Source: Pinibacter sp031553495 (GTDB lineage Bacteria; Bacteroidota; Bacteroidia; Chitinophagales; Chitinophagaceae). Taken from it: a stretch of DNA of 64,000 nt. The stretch spans positions 38,747 through 102,746 of the forward strand of contig JAVBLN010000042.1 in assembly GCA_031553495.1 (NCBI GenBank), in the 5' to 3' direction. The position numbers and the translations under genes are program-made. Every line of letters begins with the position of its first letter. Within the stretch, counting starts at the first letter, position 1. Shown piece by piece: positions 9,660 to 19,204 of this stretch. Below the pieces are notes generated by a model, which had not been told where the DNA came from, made no database searches, and worked only from the letters and a program-made list of their open reading frames with translations.

Positions 9660-11399
9660 CTACAACAGCGGCCCTTGGAAACCCAATGCACTCATACCCG
9701 CTTTTACTTCGGGGCAACTCATAAATAAACTCCACAACAAACCGCTTCTGTAGTTTTCAATCATTACTATTTGCGGGCCCTGATCAATAGCCAGAAATGA
9801 ATCTGCAAACCACTGATCATTTAAATTAAAAGCATCTACAAATCCATAATCTTTCCAAATTTTATCGCCGAGTGTGTAATAGAAAAAGCGCAAAGCATTT
9901 AACGATTCGGTCGGTGTATAGGGTATAGAAGAAATAGCCGCCGTTGGCGAAATTACACCATCATCATTTGTGGGACTATGCGCCAGGTAACCCTGCCTGT
10001 TGTCATCGCTGGCGGTAAGCCCCCAGCAGGCAGTGCTATAGCCGTAATAACCGGCAGGATTACTGGCACAGTAGTTATAATTAATAAGAGAATGATTCCT
10101 GTTTTGATCCCAATAATTGGCATATACATCCGACAAACCGGAAGGGCTTATACCCAAAAATGAATAGTGAGCAAAAAACAAAGGCCCGCCCAAATCAGGC
10201 CCTAACGGCAATTGATATCCGTAAAAAGTTTTACCATTTCTCATGCCGCCATTTTGTGCCCAGCCGTTATCGTACACAATTTTGGGAACACTGTGCGTAG
10301 GCGATGATGCCGCTAGCACATATGTGACCAGCGCTTCATTCCAGCCACGTATTTGCATATTCATATCCCATTGATAATTGGGGCTCCAATGCCAGTACAA
10401 TACATTTTCAGGCCCGCCTCCGGTGTTTTTTCTAAACCAGTCCCACTCTACGGCTTGCCACAAATTGTTAACGTCATTTCGCAAAGTAGTTTCTGCAGGA
10501 GTGTTTTCACTGAAATATTGCCGCGCCGTTAACAGCCCCTGCATAAGAAAAGATGTTTCTACCAGGTCTGCGCCGTCATCTTTAGTGCTGAAGGGCTGCA
10601 CCCTTCCTGTAGCGCCATTTAGCCAATGCGGAAAAGCGCCATGGAAGCGATCAGCGGTTTTTAAAAATGAAATTATTTTTTGTACTTGAGCAGCGGCATC
10701 TGTCCTGGTTATAAAATTTCTTTTAACCGCAACAATCATACTCATAATACCAAAACCCGTGCCGCCTGTGGTTACAACATCTCCCGACGTATTTCTTTCC
10801 CTGGCCATACCACTTACCGGGTGCGCAAACTCCCAGAAATATTTAAACGTTTGCCGTTGCACAAGGTCAAGCAGTGCGCTATCGGAAATGCGTGGAAATT
10901 TGTCTGTAGAATCTATTGTAGTATGAAGATAGAACTGCAATGCCGCGTTCAGCTTTGTTCCCCGCTGCGATGTTAATGAAGAAGAAACACTCAGTACATA
11001 AGAAGCAATGTATTGCAATGTATTTTTCGGTTGTACTATAACGGTAGTACTGTCTATACTGTTTTGATAAGCGATGTTAACAGGTACCCCCGCGCTTCTG
11101 CCATCATTTAGTGAAATATTTGTAGCTGCGGAAGAAAGGCTTACCGGCGCCGTGAATATAAGTTTTATAACAGGTGCGGTTTTTACATTGGTGAATTTCG
11201 AATTATTCGAACCGGTTTTCCCATCTACATTAATGCTTGTGAATGTAAAATTCTCAGGTGGCGGCGGTGTGTCGTCGTCGTCATCTTTTGAACAAGATAA
11301 TAATGCCTGCAATGCGGCAAATATAATTAAAAGCCACGTCCCCGGCCCTTCCCTAAAGGAGAAGGGAGTCCAACGCACAAAACAGGTATTCGTAGTCAC
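9660..11399 (-). CDS. GH144-type (glucoamylase-like fold) lipoprotein, probable endo-beta-1,2-glucanase
   Basis: 579 residues. Hydrophobic segment followed by the lipobox LLSC (Cys about 35) and a flexible DDDDD/PPPP linker, so probably surface-exposed. An Ig-like domain spans about 50-160. The catalytic domain, about 165-579, shows QTFKYFWEFAHP, GGTGFGIMSMIVAV, GAFPHWLNG, DGADLVETSFLMQGLL, FYGYQLPLG and ENYRSGLLW. These match the Pfam glucoamylase family that defines GH144, whose characterised members hydrolyse beta-1,2-glucan. It lies downstream of SusC, SusD and a LamG lipoprotein on the same strand. The first 22 residues are unusually long and contain a GC-rich insertion-like stretch, so the start is not certain. 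Confidence 0.8.
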   Translation of the reverse strand: MTTNTCFVRWTPFSFREGPGTWLLIIFAALQALLSCSKDDDDDTPPPPENFTFTSINVDGKTGSNNSKFTNVKTAPVIKLIFTAPVSLSSAATNISLNDGRSAGVPVNIAYQNSIDSTTVIVQPKNTLQYIASYVLSVSSSLTSQRGTKLNAALQFYLHTTIDSTDKFPRISDSALLDLVQRQTFKYFWEFAHPVSGMARERNTSGDVVTTGGTGFGIMSMIVAVKRNFITRTDAAAQVQKIISFLKTADRFHGAFPHWLNGATGRVQPFSTKDDGADLVETSFLMQGLLTARQYFSENTPAETTLRNDVNNLWQAVEWDWFRKNTGGGPENVLYWHWSPNYQWDMNMQIRGWNEALVTYVLAASSPTHSVPKIVYDNGWAQNGGMRNGKTFYGYQLPLGPDLGGPLFFAHYSFLGISPSGLSDVYANYWDQNRNHSLINYNYCASNPAGYYGYSTACWGLTASDDNRQGYLAHSPTNDDGVISPTAAISSIPYTPTESLNALRFFYYTLGDKIWKDYGFVDAFNLNDQWFADSFLAIDQGPQIVMIENYRSGLLWSLFMSCPEVKAGMSALGFQGPLL

Positions 11400-11480
11400 A
11401 ATAATTCTTTTAACAGTTCAAGTGCAAACTTATTTTCTTAATTGAATGCATTTGTTTTCTCCCACATCACACTCATACTG

Positions 11481-11509
11481 CATTCTCAACTCTCAACTCT
11501 CCATTCTCA
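11481..11509 (-). repeat. Heptads starting in a stop codon
   Basis: On the minus strand the stop codon TGA of the LamG gene is the first part of GAATGGA and GAGTTGA heptads, which continue for about 29 bases. Confidence 0.8.
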
Positions 11510-12400
11510 AAGTCCCAGCTTTTCAAGGCGGAATAATGCATTCACTTCGTTCGGTGTTAAAGCGCGGTTGTATATTCTGAATTCATCCAGCACACCGGCA
11601 AAACTCGCAGCCCACGATTGGCTTCCGGTACTTGTTATGTCGGGGTCATTCGGCTGAAACTGCCATGTACCAAGCACTACAGCGGTAGCATTATTACCCG
11701 CAAAATCCAACGGTCCGTACTTTGTATTGGTACCGGCGTTGGCATATAATACCGGACCCACCACATTACTTTGGCCCCCAACCGTTATAGGATAAGCTTG
11801 CGAATTAGCATAAATATTAAAAATAGAAGTGCTTGCACTATAGGTTATAGCAATGTGCATCCATTTATTAAAGGCTTTAGGAATCCAGGTTTCAGCAAAC
11901 TGACCGATATTGGCTCCATTTACATTGCTGCCAATATGCACTTTAAAATGCGCACTGTCGGGGCTGGTGGGATTATCAAGATAAATATCAAGATTACCCC
12001 AAAAATCAGTTTTATTATTTAACGAAAATATACCCCTTGCCAAGCCATTTATTGGAATGGCATTCATCCAAAACGAAACCGTAAACTCCTGCAACGAAGG
12101 TATAGTGCCGGGTTGCTTGTATGTTACATAACTGACATCATTTCCCTTGTAGCCTTTTCCCTTTAAGCCTTCGGCAAATGAGGCGGCAGAGTTGGCTCCG
12201 GCTAATTGTTGAAGACTATCTGTAAAGCTATCCTCAAAGCTCCATTTGGCCACCCTCGCGTCTCTTGCAACATCGTCGGATATAGTGTAGTTGCCAATTG
12301 GCGGCGGTGGCGATGGTTTAAAGTCATCGCCATAATCGGCTTTTGTGCAGGCAACCGCAAACAATATGAATACTAACGAAAATGTATATACGCTTTTCAT
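11507..12400 (-). CDS. LamG-domain (concanavalin-like) surface lipoprotein
   Basis: 297 residues from the ATG at 12400. The lipoprotein signal ends in AVAC (Cys about 18). After a PPPP linker a LamG/Laminin_G_3 domain covers about 48-295 (AKWSFEDSFTDS, FTVSFWMNA, WMHIAITYSAS, AGVLDEFRIYNRALTPNEV). These domains bind glycans, so it probably acts as a surface glycan-binding protein of the same locus. An upstream in-frame extension runs through an R70 repeat and must be spurious: the real start gives the signal peptide. Confidence 0.85.
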   Translation of the reverse strand: MKSVYTFSLVFILFAVACTKADYGDDFKPSPPPPIGNYTISDDVARDARVAKWSFEDSFTDSLQQLAGANSAASFAEGLKGKGYKGNDVSYVTYKQPGTIPSLQEFTVSFWMNAIPINGLARGIFSLNNKTDFWGNLDIYLDNPTSPDSAHFKVHIGSNVNGANIGQFAETWIPKAFNKWMHIAITYSASTSIFNIYANSQAYPITVGGQSNVVGPVLYANAGTNTKYGPLDFAGNNATAVVLGTWQFQPNDPDITSTGSQSWAASFAGVLDEFRIYNRALTPNEVNALFRLEKLGL

Positions 12401-12463
12401 AACTGCTTTTTTAAAGTTTATTGTTATTATACTTCTCCGGGTCGGAATATGAGCTATTTTTTT

Positions 12464-12533
12464 GTTATCAGCGGTAGTGCTACTATTAAGCATCGTTGTG
12501 TCACTCACTTGTACGGCAGTAATGCTATGGAGC
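12464..12533 (+). repeat. R70 copy 5
   Basis: Type A, outer end preceded by a T-tract (TTTTTTTGTTATCAGCGG). Inner end runs straight into GAGTTAT heptads. Confidence 0.9.
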
Positions 12534-12612
12534 GAGTAATGAGTTATGAGTTTTGAGTTATAAGTTATGAGTGCTTTTGTTCTCACCCCTCAATTATTAA
12601 TTATTAATTAAA
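12534..12612 (+). repeat. Heptad array between R70 copies 5 and 6
   Basis: GAGTTAT / GAGTTTT / GAGTTAT heptads, a GTGCTTTTGTTC spacer, then AATTATT heptads. Confidence 0.85.
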
Positions 12613-12651
12613 AAACACCCTTATTTACTTGTATGGCTGTATAAAACTAAA

Positions 12652-12724
12652 GCGTTCAATAGTAATACAACAGTACAAGAGTGCGACGCAACGGCCGCTT
12701 AATAGTAGTACTACCGCCGGGTCC
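12652..12724 (-). repeat. R70 copy 6 (hybrid middle)
   Basis: The middle reads GTTGCGTCGCACTCTTGTAC on the minus strand, a mixture of the GCGTCGCA type and the CTTGTAC type. Faces the 3' end of SusD. Confidence 0.85.
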
Positions 12725-12825
12725 ATAATTTTCCATACTCTTTAAACACCCATGTTGAAATATTATGTTGATCAATGTCTGCATACACTCGATGCTTATT
12801 TTCTAGTTTGATCTTTTACACTTCA

Positions 12826-14409
12826 CTAATAGCCCGGGTTTTGTGTAAGCTTTCCACCTCCCAAATCAATTTGATTTTGAGGAATAGGAAACACTTCATT
12901 CTTATTTGGCGTAAAACCCAGCGGCCCTAACACTGTAGCGGCGCGGCCTGTACGCACCAGGTCAAAAAATCTGTCGCTTTCCATAGCAAGTTCCACACGC
13001 CGCTCTTTCCACACACTATCTATTGTAACTGACGAAAAATCGGGCAGGCCGGCACGTGAACGAATCAGGTGCATGTTAGTAACCGCATCGGCTGCACTGC
13101 CTATTTGTAAGGCGGCTTCGGCGTTTATCAGCAATACTTCGGCATAACGCATGAGGCGTATATTTTTGGGCTTATGATCTTTATCATTAAGTCCGTTGCA
13201 AGATTGAGATTCCTTAAACGGACTGTGGTATGCTTTATAATTATAGCGTGAATTTTGTACCGAATCCTGCGTGGGGATTCTAAAGCCATCCCAAAGTGTG
13301 GTACCGGCATTGGCGCCACCGGTAGGCTGCACAAAAATTATAGTGCCTTCCTTTCTCGTATCGCCGGGTTCATAAGCATTTACAAGGCTTTGTGAAGGAT
13401 TGTTGAATCCAAAACCCAAATCGCCGGCGTAGGTGGCACCATCCACTGTATTCGTCCATCCCTTGGTAGAACGCGGCCCCTGACCGTTGCTGTACAATTC
13501 GCTAATTGCATTGCAGGAAGCATTGTTTGCTGATTGCACTTCAAAAATTGATTCGGTATTATTAACTCCGCCCACTCCATTAACTGTACCTTCTCTGAAA
13601 ATTTGCGCATAGTACGGATAAGGCACCAGCGAAAACTTTCCGGAATTAATTATTTCCTTTGAAAGATCATATGCTTTTTGATAATTTTTTTGGTACAAAT
13701 AAACTTTTGCAAGATAAGCCTGCGCTGTTCCTTTGTTTACACGACCTTCCACCGCGCCGGATTCGCCGCGCAATGGCAAATGATCTACAGCAAATTGTAA
13801 ATCGCTTATGATGGCGTTGTAAATACTATCTGCAGGTTTTTTTACAACAAACTCATCGTTGTTTACATCTTCAGAAGTTGGAACACGTAGTATTAACGGC
13901 ACTCCACCAAACAAACGAACAAGATTAAAATAGAAAAAGCCACGTAAAAATCTTGTTTCGCCGATCAGTTTATTTTTCAGCGTTTCATCAAAAGTAGATT
14001 CATTCAGCACCTGCAAAGCCTGGTTGGCACGGGCTATAGCTTCATAATGGCCGCGCCATAAATTATCGAGGTAGGACACATTCGCATCAACTGTAAAGTT
14101 ATCGATCTTGCCGGCGGTTTGCCCCTGGTCGCTTTCCGTACTTCCTTTATCCGAATCATCTGAAGCTACATCTACCGTAAGCACATATAAAAGCCCTACA
14201 GTAGTGTTACCAAAGCCTCCGAGGTAAAGCGCATTATACACACCTATTACCAGGTTGTTGGCGGCGTTGGGATCTATTTTTACTTCTTCGGGTGTTTGCT
14301 GTCCTTGTGCGGGAACATCCAAAAAACTTTTGCTACAGCCTATTCCAATAGCTGTTATGCAAACAATACCAACAATGAAAAATATTATTAAGCTATTTCG
14401 AGATTTCAT
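12826..14409 (-). CDS. SusD/RagB-family lipoprotein
   Basis: 527 residues. Lipoprotein signal ending in GIGC (Cys about 25), SKSFLDVPAQG just after the anchor, the SusD N-terminal helical TPR-like part (ANQALQVLNESTFDETLKNKLIGETRFLRGFFYFNLVRLFGGVPLI), and the C-terminal SusD domain with RLMRYAEVLLINAEAALQIG and KERRVELAMESDRFFDLVRTGRA, ending LTQNPGY. It binds oligosaccharide on the cell surface and closes over the SusC pore encoded 24 bases upstream. Confidence 0.95.
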   Translation of the reverse strand: MKSRNSLIIFFIVGIVCITAIGIGCSKSFLDVPAQGQQTPEEVKIDPNAANNLVIGVYNALYLGGFGNTTVGLLYVLTVDVASDDSDKGSTESDQGQTAGKIDNFTVDANVSYLDNLWRGHYEAIARANQALQVLNESTFDETLKNKLIGETRFLRGFFYFNLVRLFGGVPLILRVPTSEDVNNDEFVVKKPADSIYNAIISDLQFAVDHLPLRGESGAVEGRVNKGTAQAYLAKVYLYQKNYQKAYDLSKEIINSGKFSLVPYPYYAQIFREGTVNGVGGVNNTESIFEVQSANNASCNAISELYSNGQGPRSTKGWTNTVDGATYAGDLGFGFNNPSQSLVNAYEPGDTRKEGTIIFVQPTGGANAGTTLWDGFRIPTQDSVQNSRYNYKAYHSPFKESQSCNGLNDKDHKPKNIRLMRYAEVLLINAEAALQIGSAADAVTNMHLIRSRAGLPDFSSVTIDSVWKERRVELAMESDRFFDLVRTGRAATVLGPLGFTPNKNEVFPIPQNQIDLGGGKLTQNPGY

Positions 14410-14433
14410 AATGCTGTTTTTTAAATGAAAAAC

Positions 14434-17400
14434 TTAAAAGCCAAGGTTTATACCAAACACCCATGTTCGCGGAGTAGGATATGTATTGACATCAACTCCT
14501 GCATTTGTAATTCCCAGGTTTGTTTGGTTGGATGCACTTAGCGGATCTGCTTTAAGTGAACTGGATTGTGCGGTAACTGCCGAAAACTCAGGAGTAAAAC
14601 CTGAATACCTGGTGAATGTGGCTAAGTTTTGAACAGTTACATAAGCACGCAGCTTGGTTATGATCTTTGTTTTTTCAAGAATGCTTTCAGGCAATGTATA
14701 ACCAAGTGTTATATTATTAATTCTGAAAAAACTACCGCTTTCCACAAAATAGGTTGAGCCCGGCCATTGATTTAGAGTAGCCCTGGGTTCTTTATTAGTT
14801 TTATTGTCAACCGTCCACCTGCCGGTTACAACGCTTGTTTCAATATTTTCCAACTGGTTGGCGTTGGCGTGCAAAGCTTTTTTACCATTGTAAATTTTAC
14901 CCCCGGCTGTACCGTAAGTACCAAAGCTGAAATCAAATGCTTTATAATTTGCACCTCCATTTATACCGTATATGGTTTTAGGCTGGTAAGAACCTACTAA
15001 CTGCCTGTCGTTTGCATCAATTGTACCATTGCCATCAGCATTTTCATACTTAAAATCGCCCGGTCTTGCGTCCGGCTGAATTGTAACACCATCTTTATTC
15101 TTATAATTATCAATTTCATCCTGACTTTGGAAAATGCCTGACACCTTATACACGTAATAACTACCAATAGGCTGCCCGTTTGGAGATAATGTAACATATC
15201 CCTGGCCGGCAAGATTTCCGTCAACCAATGGCTGTCCATGTCCTAAACCTGTTACTTTATTTTGATTGAAGGAAACATTACCATTAATATAGTAGGTCCA
15301 GTCTTTACCAATTTTATCACTCCAGTTAAGCCCTAATTCAACACCTTTATTTTCAATTGATGCGGCGTTGGTAAGGTATTGGCTGTTCTGGTCGCCCAGC
15401 GCGGCGGAAATATTTACATTGATGAGCGCATTTTTTACTTCTTTTTTGTATAGATCGATCGTTCCGGTCAGTCGCCTGTCCAGTACCGAAAAGTCAATAC
15501 CTATATCGTATTCGTCCGTAGTTTCCCATGTAAGATTAGGATCGGTAATATCACGAAAAGCAATTCCATTTCCCAGGCGGGCATAAGGCAGGTTGGTAGT
15601 GGCTAATATCAGGTACTGCGATGTGGGAATATTGTCGTTCCCCACCTTTCCCCAGCTTGCACGTAACTTCAGGTAATCAAATGTTTTTTGATTGGCCATA
15701 AATTTTTCGCTGGCAATGTTCCAACCCAGGCCAACAGATGGGAAATACCCCCAGCGTTTATCTGAAGGGAAACGCGAACTGCCATCTGCCCTGAACGTAG
15801 CTGTGAGTAAATAACGACCATCATAATCATAGTTCAATCTGCCTATGTAAGAATTGCGAGCCCACTTATCGCCACCCCCTGCATTACGGGCGGTTGAGTC
15901 TGTTCCTGTGTTTAAGTACCATTGGTTTCGGGCTTCCGGCACATCAAGACGTTGACCCCATTCGCGGTCGAAAGTAAACTGTTCGGCAGTGGTTCCTACC
16001 ATCAGTTTCACTTCATGCTTACCAAAAGTTTTTGCAGCGGTTGCAGTATTATCCCAAATCCATCTTGTAGATTCATTTTTGGTAATTTCCAACTGGCTGC
16101 GAGGTTGCTGCTGGTTTCCTCCACCTTCTATAAAAGTGTTGCCATCTGCAAAATACTGATAGTAGTAACGGGTGTTTTTGTAAAAATCAATATCCGTTCC
16201 CAAGTTAGAGGAAAGCGTTAACCAGCTTACCGGCTTATATTCCAGTGTAGCGGCTCCCTGTAAACGGTTGTCATTTCCCCGGTTATAATTTTTATTGACA
16301 TTCAGCAACGGATTTCCAACATTTTGAAAAGCGGATGTGTTGCCGTACTTGCCATTTACCATAGCGGGAATAACAGGCGCAGCGCGGTAGGCATTCGCGT
16401 AAGCCGCGTTCAGGTCCACATCATCCAGTATGCCGTTGGCAAATGAAATAAGCGTAGTCAGCTTTAGCTTACTACTGATCTTGTATTCGTTATTTGACCG
16501 CAGGGTAAAACGTTTGAAATCATTATTACGAATAATTCCATTATCAACTAAATATCCTAAACTTAAAAAATAATTGATCTTTTCACTTCCGCCGGATATA
16601 GAAATATTATTGTTTTGTTGCAATGAGCGACGTAAAACTTCATCGTACCAATCGGTATTATAACCATTGTTCAAAATGGTGGTATCCACAATATTGTCGC
16701 TGCTGCCATAATAACGGCTGGCTTCATTCAGGTATCCTACATATTGGTGAGCACCGGCCATATTTACAAGATGCGCTGCTTCCTTTACACCCACAGAACC
16801 ATCGTAAGATATCTGCATTTTTCCCGAACGTCCTTTTTTTGTGGTAATAATAATAACGCCGTTTGCCGCGCGAACACCATATATGGCGGTGGAAGACGCG
16901 TCTTTCAATACATCCATCGAAACAATGTCGGAGTTGTTGATATTGGTAATATCATCCGTAATTACGCCATCTACCACGTATAATGGGTTTACGCCTGCAA
17001 GCATTGATCCCGTACCGCGAATGCGCACAGCAGGATTGGAATTGGGCGATCCCGAACTGATAATTTGCACGCCGGCTGCCTTCCCTTGCAGTGCCTGCGT
17101 GGCTGTTAACACCGGTTGTTTGGCCAGCTCATCTCCTTTTATGTTGATAACAGATCCGGTAACATCTCTTTTTCTTGCCGTACCATAACCCACTACTATT
17201 ACCTGGTCGAGCTCCTTATTGGAAGATTGCAGCACCACATCAATAACGGCTTTGCCGGCTACAGGCACTTCCTGCGATTCGAAGCCCACAGAGCTGAAAA
17301 TGAGCACATCGCTTTCTTCAACATTATTCAATACAAAATGACCGTTGCCATCTGTAGCTGTGCCGGTATTTTTCCCCTTAACGGTAACTGAAACTCCCGG

Positions 17401-17583
17401 CAGTGGCGAACCTACAGATGAGGTGACTGTTCCTGTTATGCGAACAGGTCGTGAAAGATCTGACGCAGAAACTTGCAAATAATTAAATAAAATAAGAACA
17501 ACAATTAATACTTTCATAACGCAGTTTGTACCGGTTTTCTGGTGGTAAACCCGGATGAGTTGTTTTTTTTTCATACTTTCCAT
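14434..17583 (-). CDS. SusC/RagA-family TonB-dependent transporter of the putative beta-1,2-glucan locus
   Basis: 1049 residues from the first ATG. An ATG at 17517 (MKVLIVVLILFNYLQVSAS) gives a cleaner signal peptide and is a good alternative start. A carboxypeptidase-like domain lies at about 47-115, LDQVIVVGYG at about 125-134, the plug domain at about 135-250 with DASSTAIYGVRAANGVIIITTKKG, and the barrel ends in TWVFGINLGF. First gene of the run SusC-SusD-LamG-GH144, all on the minus strand, so it should import the oligosaccharides made by the GH144 enzyme. Confidence 0.95.
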   Translation of the reverse strand: MESMKKKQLIRVYHQKTGTNCVMKVLIVVLILFNYLQVSASDLSRPVRITGTVTSSVGSPLPGVSVTVKGKNTGTATDGNGHFVLNNVEESDVLIFSSVGFESQEVPVAGKAVIDVVLQSSNKELDQVIVVGYGTARKRDVTGSVINIKGDELAKQPVLTATQALQGKAAGVQIISSGSPNSNPAVRIRGTGSMLAGVNPLYVVDGVITDDITNINNSDIVSMDVLKDASSTAIYGVRAANGVIIITTKKGRSGKMQISYDGSVGVKEAAHLVNMAGAHQYVGYLNEASRYYGSSDNIVDTTILNNGYNTDWYDEVLRRSLQQNNNISISGGSEKINYFLSLGYLVDNGIIRNNDFKRFTLRSNNEYKISSKLKLTTLISFANGILDDVDLNAAYANAYRAAPVIPAMVNGKYGNTSAFQNVGNPLLNVNKNYNRGNDNRLQGAATLEYKPVSWLTLSSNLGTDIDFYKNTRYYYQYFADGNTFIEGGGNQQQPRSQLEITKNESTRWIWDNTATAAKTFGKHEVKLMVGTTAEQFTFDREWGQRLDVPEARNQWYLNTGTDSTARNAGGGDKWARNSYIGRLNYDYDGRYLLTATFRADGSSRFPSDKRWGYFPSVGLGWNIASEKFMANQKTFDYLKLRASWGKVGNDNIPTSQYLILATTNLPYARLGNGIAFRDITDPNLTWETTDEYDIGIDFSVLDRRLTGTIDLYKKEVKNALINVNISAALGDQNSQYLTNAASIENKGVELGLNWSDKIGKDWTYYINGNVSFNQNKVTGLGHGQPLVDGNLAGQGYVTLSPNGQPIGSYYVYKVSGIFQSQDEIDNYKNKDGVTIQPDARPGDFKYENADGNGTIDANDRQLVGSYQPKTIYGINGGANYKAFDFSFGTYGTAGGKIYNGKKALHANANQLENIETSVVTGRWTVDNKTNKEPRATLNQWPGSTYFVESGSFFRINNITLGYTLPESILEKTKIITKLRAYVTVQNLATFTRYSGFTPEFSAVTAQSSSLKADPLSASNQTNLGITNAGVDVNTYPTPRTWVFGINLGF

Positions 17584-17802
17584 TTGAAGGTGAGGTCAAT
17601 AACAATTCTGCAACAAGATTCATTTGCTATCTCATGAAAAATGTCGCTAACATTTTTTTACTAATTCAACTACAATATCAGTTTACATTTTTCCGGTATT
17701 ATGGATGAGTTTTGGGATGTTGTCATATAAAAGATTTTAAATGAATAAATGATCAGAGTATTTATCCCAAATTTTGGAGTAGAAATTTTTTATAGCCAAA
17801 TA

Positions 17803-17867
17803 GATATTCAACAGATGAACGGAGCGTCGCAACCAATGCCCAATCAAGGTTCTAATGTTGATTCCCA
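17803..17867 (-). repeat. R70 copy 7 (type B)
   Basis: Middle GTTGCGACGCTCCGTTCATC on the minus strand, and the first direct repeat is replaced by a sequence containing TTGATTGGGC. The A-run after GATTCCC is the outer T-tract. Confidence 0.75.
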
Positions 17868-18135
17868 AAAAAAAATTCCAAACTATATTCTATTACAAAA
17901 ATTTGGGCTTACACAATCACCACATAAAATCAGTTTATAACCAACCTTTACAATTCAACGGATATCAAATCAATTACCGGCAGTATACTATTATACATAC
18001 AACAAGAGAGGATTGTTTGTTTTACTTTTTATAAAAAACATTATTATGTATTTGCAATTATATCTTTTATAGGTTGTAAGAAAATATTTATGAAAAGACC
18101 ATGATAATTCTTTTTAATAAAAACCGAAGTATTTC

Positions 18136-18165
18136 TTGGATGGGTTGGTTTTTTTTATATTTTTG
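18136..18165 (+). promoter_or_regulatory. Promoter of tRNA(CAU)
   Basis: TTGG at 18136-18139, an 18-base spacer and TATTTTTG at 18158-18165: the Bacteroidota -33/-7 arrangement, 28 bases before the tRNA. Confidence 0.7.
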
Positions 18166-18193
18166 CCGCTCATTTAGAGCGGCGAGCTCTAGA

Positions 18194-18267
18194 GGGCCTA
18201 TAGCTCAGCCGGTTAGAGCACCTGACTCATAATCAGGGGGTCCCTGGTTCGAGCCCAGGTGGGCCCA
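18194..18267 (+). tRNA. tRNA with CAU anticodon (probably tRNA-Ile2, possibly tRNA-Met)
   Basis: 74 bases forming a full cloverleaf. The acceptor stem GGGCCTA pairs with TGGGCCC, the anticodon stem CCTGA/TCAGG encloses CTCATAA (anticodon CAT), and the T-stem is CCTGG/CCAGG with TTCGAGC. CCA is not encoded. The GGGCC acceptor and T-arm resemble bacterial tRNA-Ile, so I favour the lysidine-modified Ile tRNA over elongator Met, but the sequence alone does not settle it. Confidence 0.95.
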
Positions 18268-18268
18268 C

Positions 18269-18299
18269 AAAGGTTCCAGATCATTTACTGGAACCTTTT
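18269..18299 (+). terminator. Terminator of tRNA(CAU)
   Basis: AAGGTTCCAG, 8-base loop, CTGGAACCTT, then T-run, directly after the tRNA. Confidence 0.9.
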
Positions 18300-18362
18300 C
18301 TAATTTGTAGCGTTTTTAACACTTTAACATTGGAGGTTTACGCTTTCAAACATAAAAAAAAA

Positions 18363-18370
18363 TACATTTG
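18363..18370 (+). promoter_or_regulatory. -7 element TACATTTG for the PorT-like gene
   Basis: Exact TAnnTTTG match 17 bases before the ATG; no convincing -33 element. Confidence 0.5.
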
Positions 18371-18387
18371 CCTACTTTTATATTAAT

Positions 18388-19137
18388 ATGAAAAAAATTG
18401 TACTGGCAGCATTGGCTTTTACCCTTGTAAACGTGACATTTGCGCAAACCGAAACGCCATCTGCAACAAAAAAAAGTTCCACAAAAAAAGACTGGAGTAA
18501 AGTATCCCTTGGCAACCGCGCCAATGATCATTTTATGCTACAATTGGGCTACGATGGCTGGAACGGCAAAACCGACAGTATTCAAACAAAAGGGTTTAGC
18601 CGCCATTTCAATTTGTATATTATGTACGATCTGCCTTTTAAAGCAGACCCGCGCTTTAGCATTGGCGCCGGTGTGGGCCTGGGAAGCAGCAACATTTACT
18701 TCGACAAACAGGAAGTAGATATAACCGGCACCGGTTCGTCCATCTCATTTCCGGATAAATCGGAAACAAATCATTTCAAGAAATTCAAGCTTTCAACCAA
18801 CTACCTTGAAATACCATTGGAAATGCGCTATGTAAGCAATCCCGAAAACACCAATAAAAGCTGGAAAGCCGCGGTGGGACTGAAAGTGGGGCTTTTGGTA
18901 AACGCTCACACAAAGGGTAAGAACATGCTAAACTCCGATGGCCAGAATATTAATAACTACATTGAAAAAGAAAGTTCCAGACGTTATTTTAACTCCGCAA
19001 AAGCAGCCGGCACCCTCAGGCTGGGTTACGGATTTTTGGGAGTTCATTTCGACTATCAGTTCACAGGCTTATTTAAAGATGGCATGGGCCCGGTAATTAA
19101 TCCTTATTCAATAGGGTTGGTAATAAGCGGATTATAG
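18388..19137 (+). CDS. PorT-family outer-membrane beta-barrel protein
   Basis: 249 residues. Signal peptide 1-20 (ends TFAQ), a Lys/Ser-rich linker, then alternating barrel strands (FSIGAGVGLGSSNIYF, LEIPLEMRYVSN, AAVGLKVGLLVNAHTKG, GVHFDYQFTGLF). Resembles outer-membrane beta-barrel family 2 (PF13568). No specific function can be given. Heptads begin within a few bases of the stop, followed by R70 copy 8 and only then the terminator. Confidence 0.75.
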   Translation: MKKIVLAALAFTLVNVTFAQTETPSATKKSSTKKDWSKVSLGNRANDHFMLQLGYDGWNGKTDSIQTKGFSRHFNLYIMYDLPFKADPRFSIGAGVGLGSSNIYFDKQEVDITGTGSSISFPDKSETNHFKKFKLSTNYLEIPLEMRYVSNPENTNKSWKAAVGLKVGLLVNAHTKGKNMLNSDGQNINNYIEKESSRRYFNSAKAAGTLRLGYGFLGVHFDYQFTGLFKDGMGPVINPYSIGLVISGL

Positions 19138-19140
19138 TGT

Positions 19141-19200
19141 ATTTGAGATTTGAAATGCTTTAGATCTCACTCAAAACTCACTACTCATTACTCATAACTT
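19141..19200 (+). repeat. Heptad array in a 3' untranslated region
   Basis: TTGAGATTTGAAATGC followed by ACTCAAA, ACTCACT, ACTCATT, ACTCATA heptads, between the PorT-like stop and R70 copy 8. Confidence 0.8.
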
Positions 19201-19204
19201 TTTT

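Larger units (their letters stand above)
12401..12825. other. Gap with inverted R70 pair inside a PUL
   Basis: No gene seen. Contains R70 copies 5 (+) and 6 (-) bounding about 260 bp of ACTCATA-type and ATTAATT-type heptads, between the LamG gene and SusD. Confidence 0.8.
17584..18193. other. Divergent gap upstream of SusC and the tRNA
   Basis: No gene seen. Holds R70 copy 7 (type B) and, at its right end, the tRNA promoter. The remainder is AT-rich and shows no structure that I recognise. Confidence 0.6.

Noticed and set aside
11507..12586. LamG gene starting at 12586
   Set aside because: The extra 62 codons read through R70 copy 5; the ATG at 12400 gives a proper lipoprotein signal.
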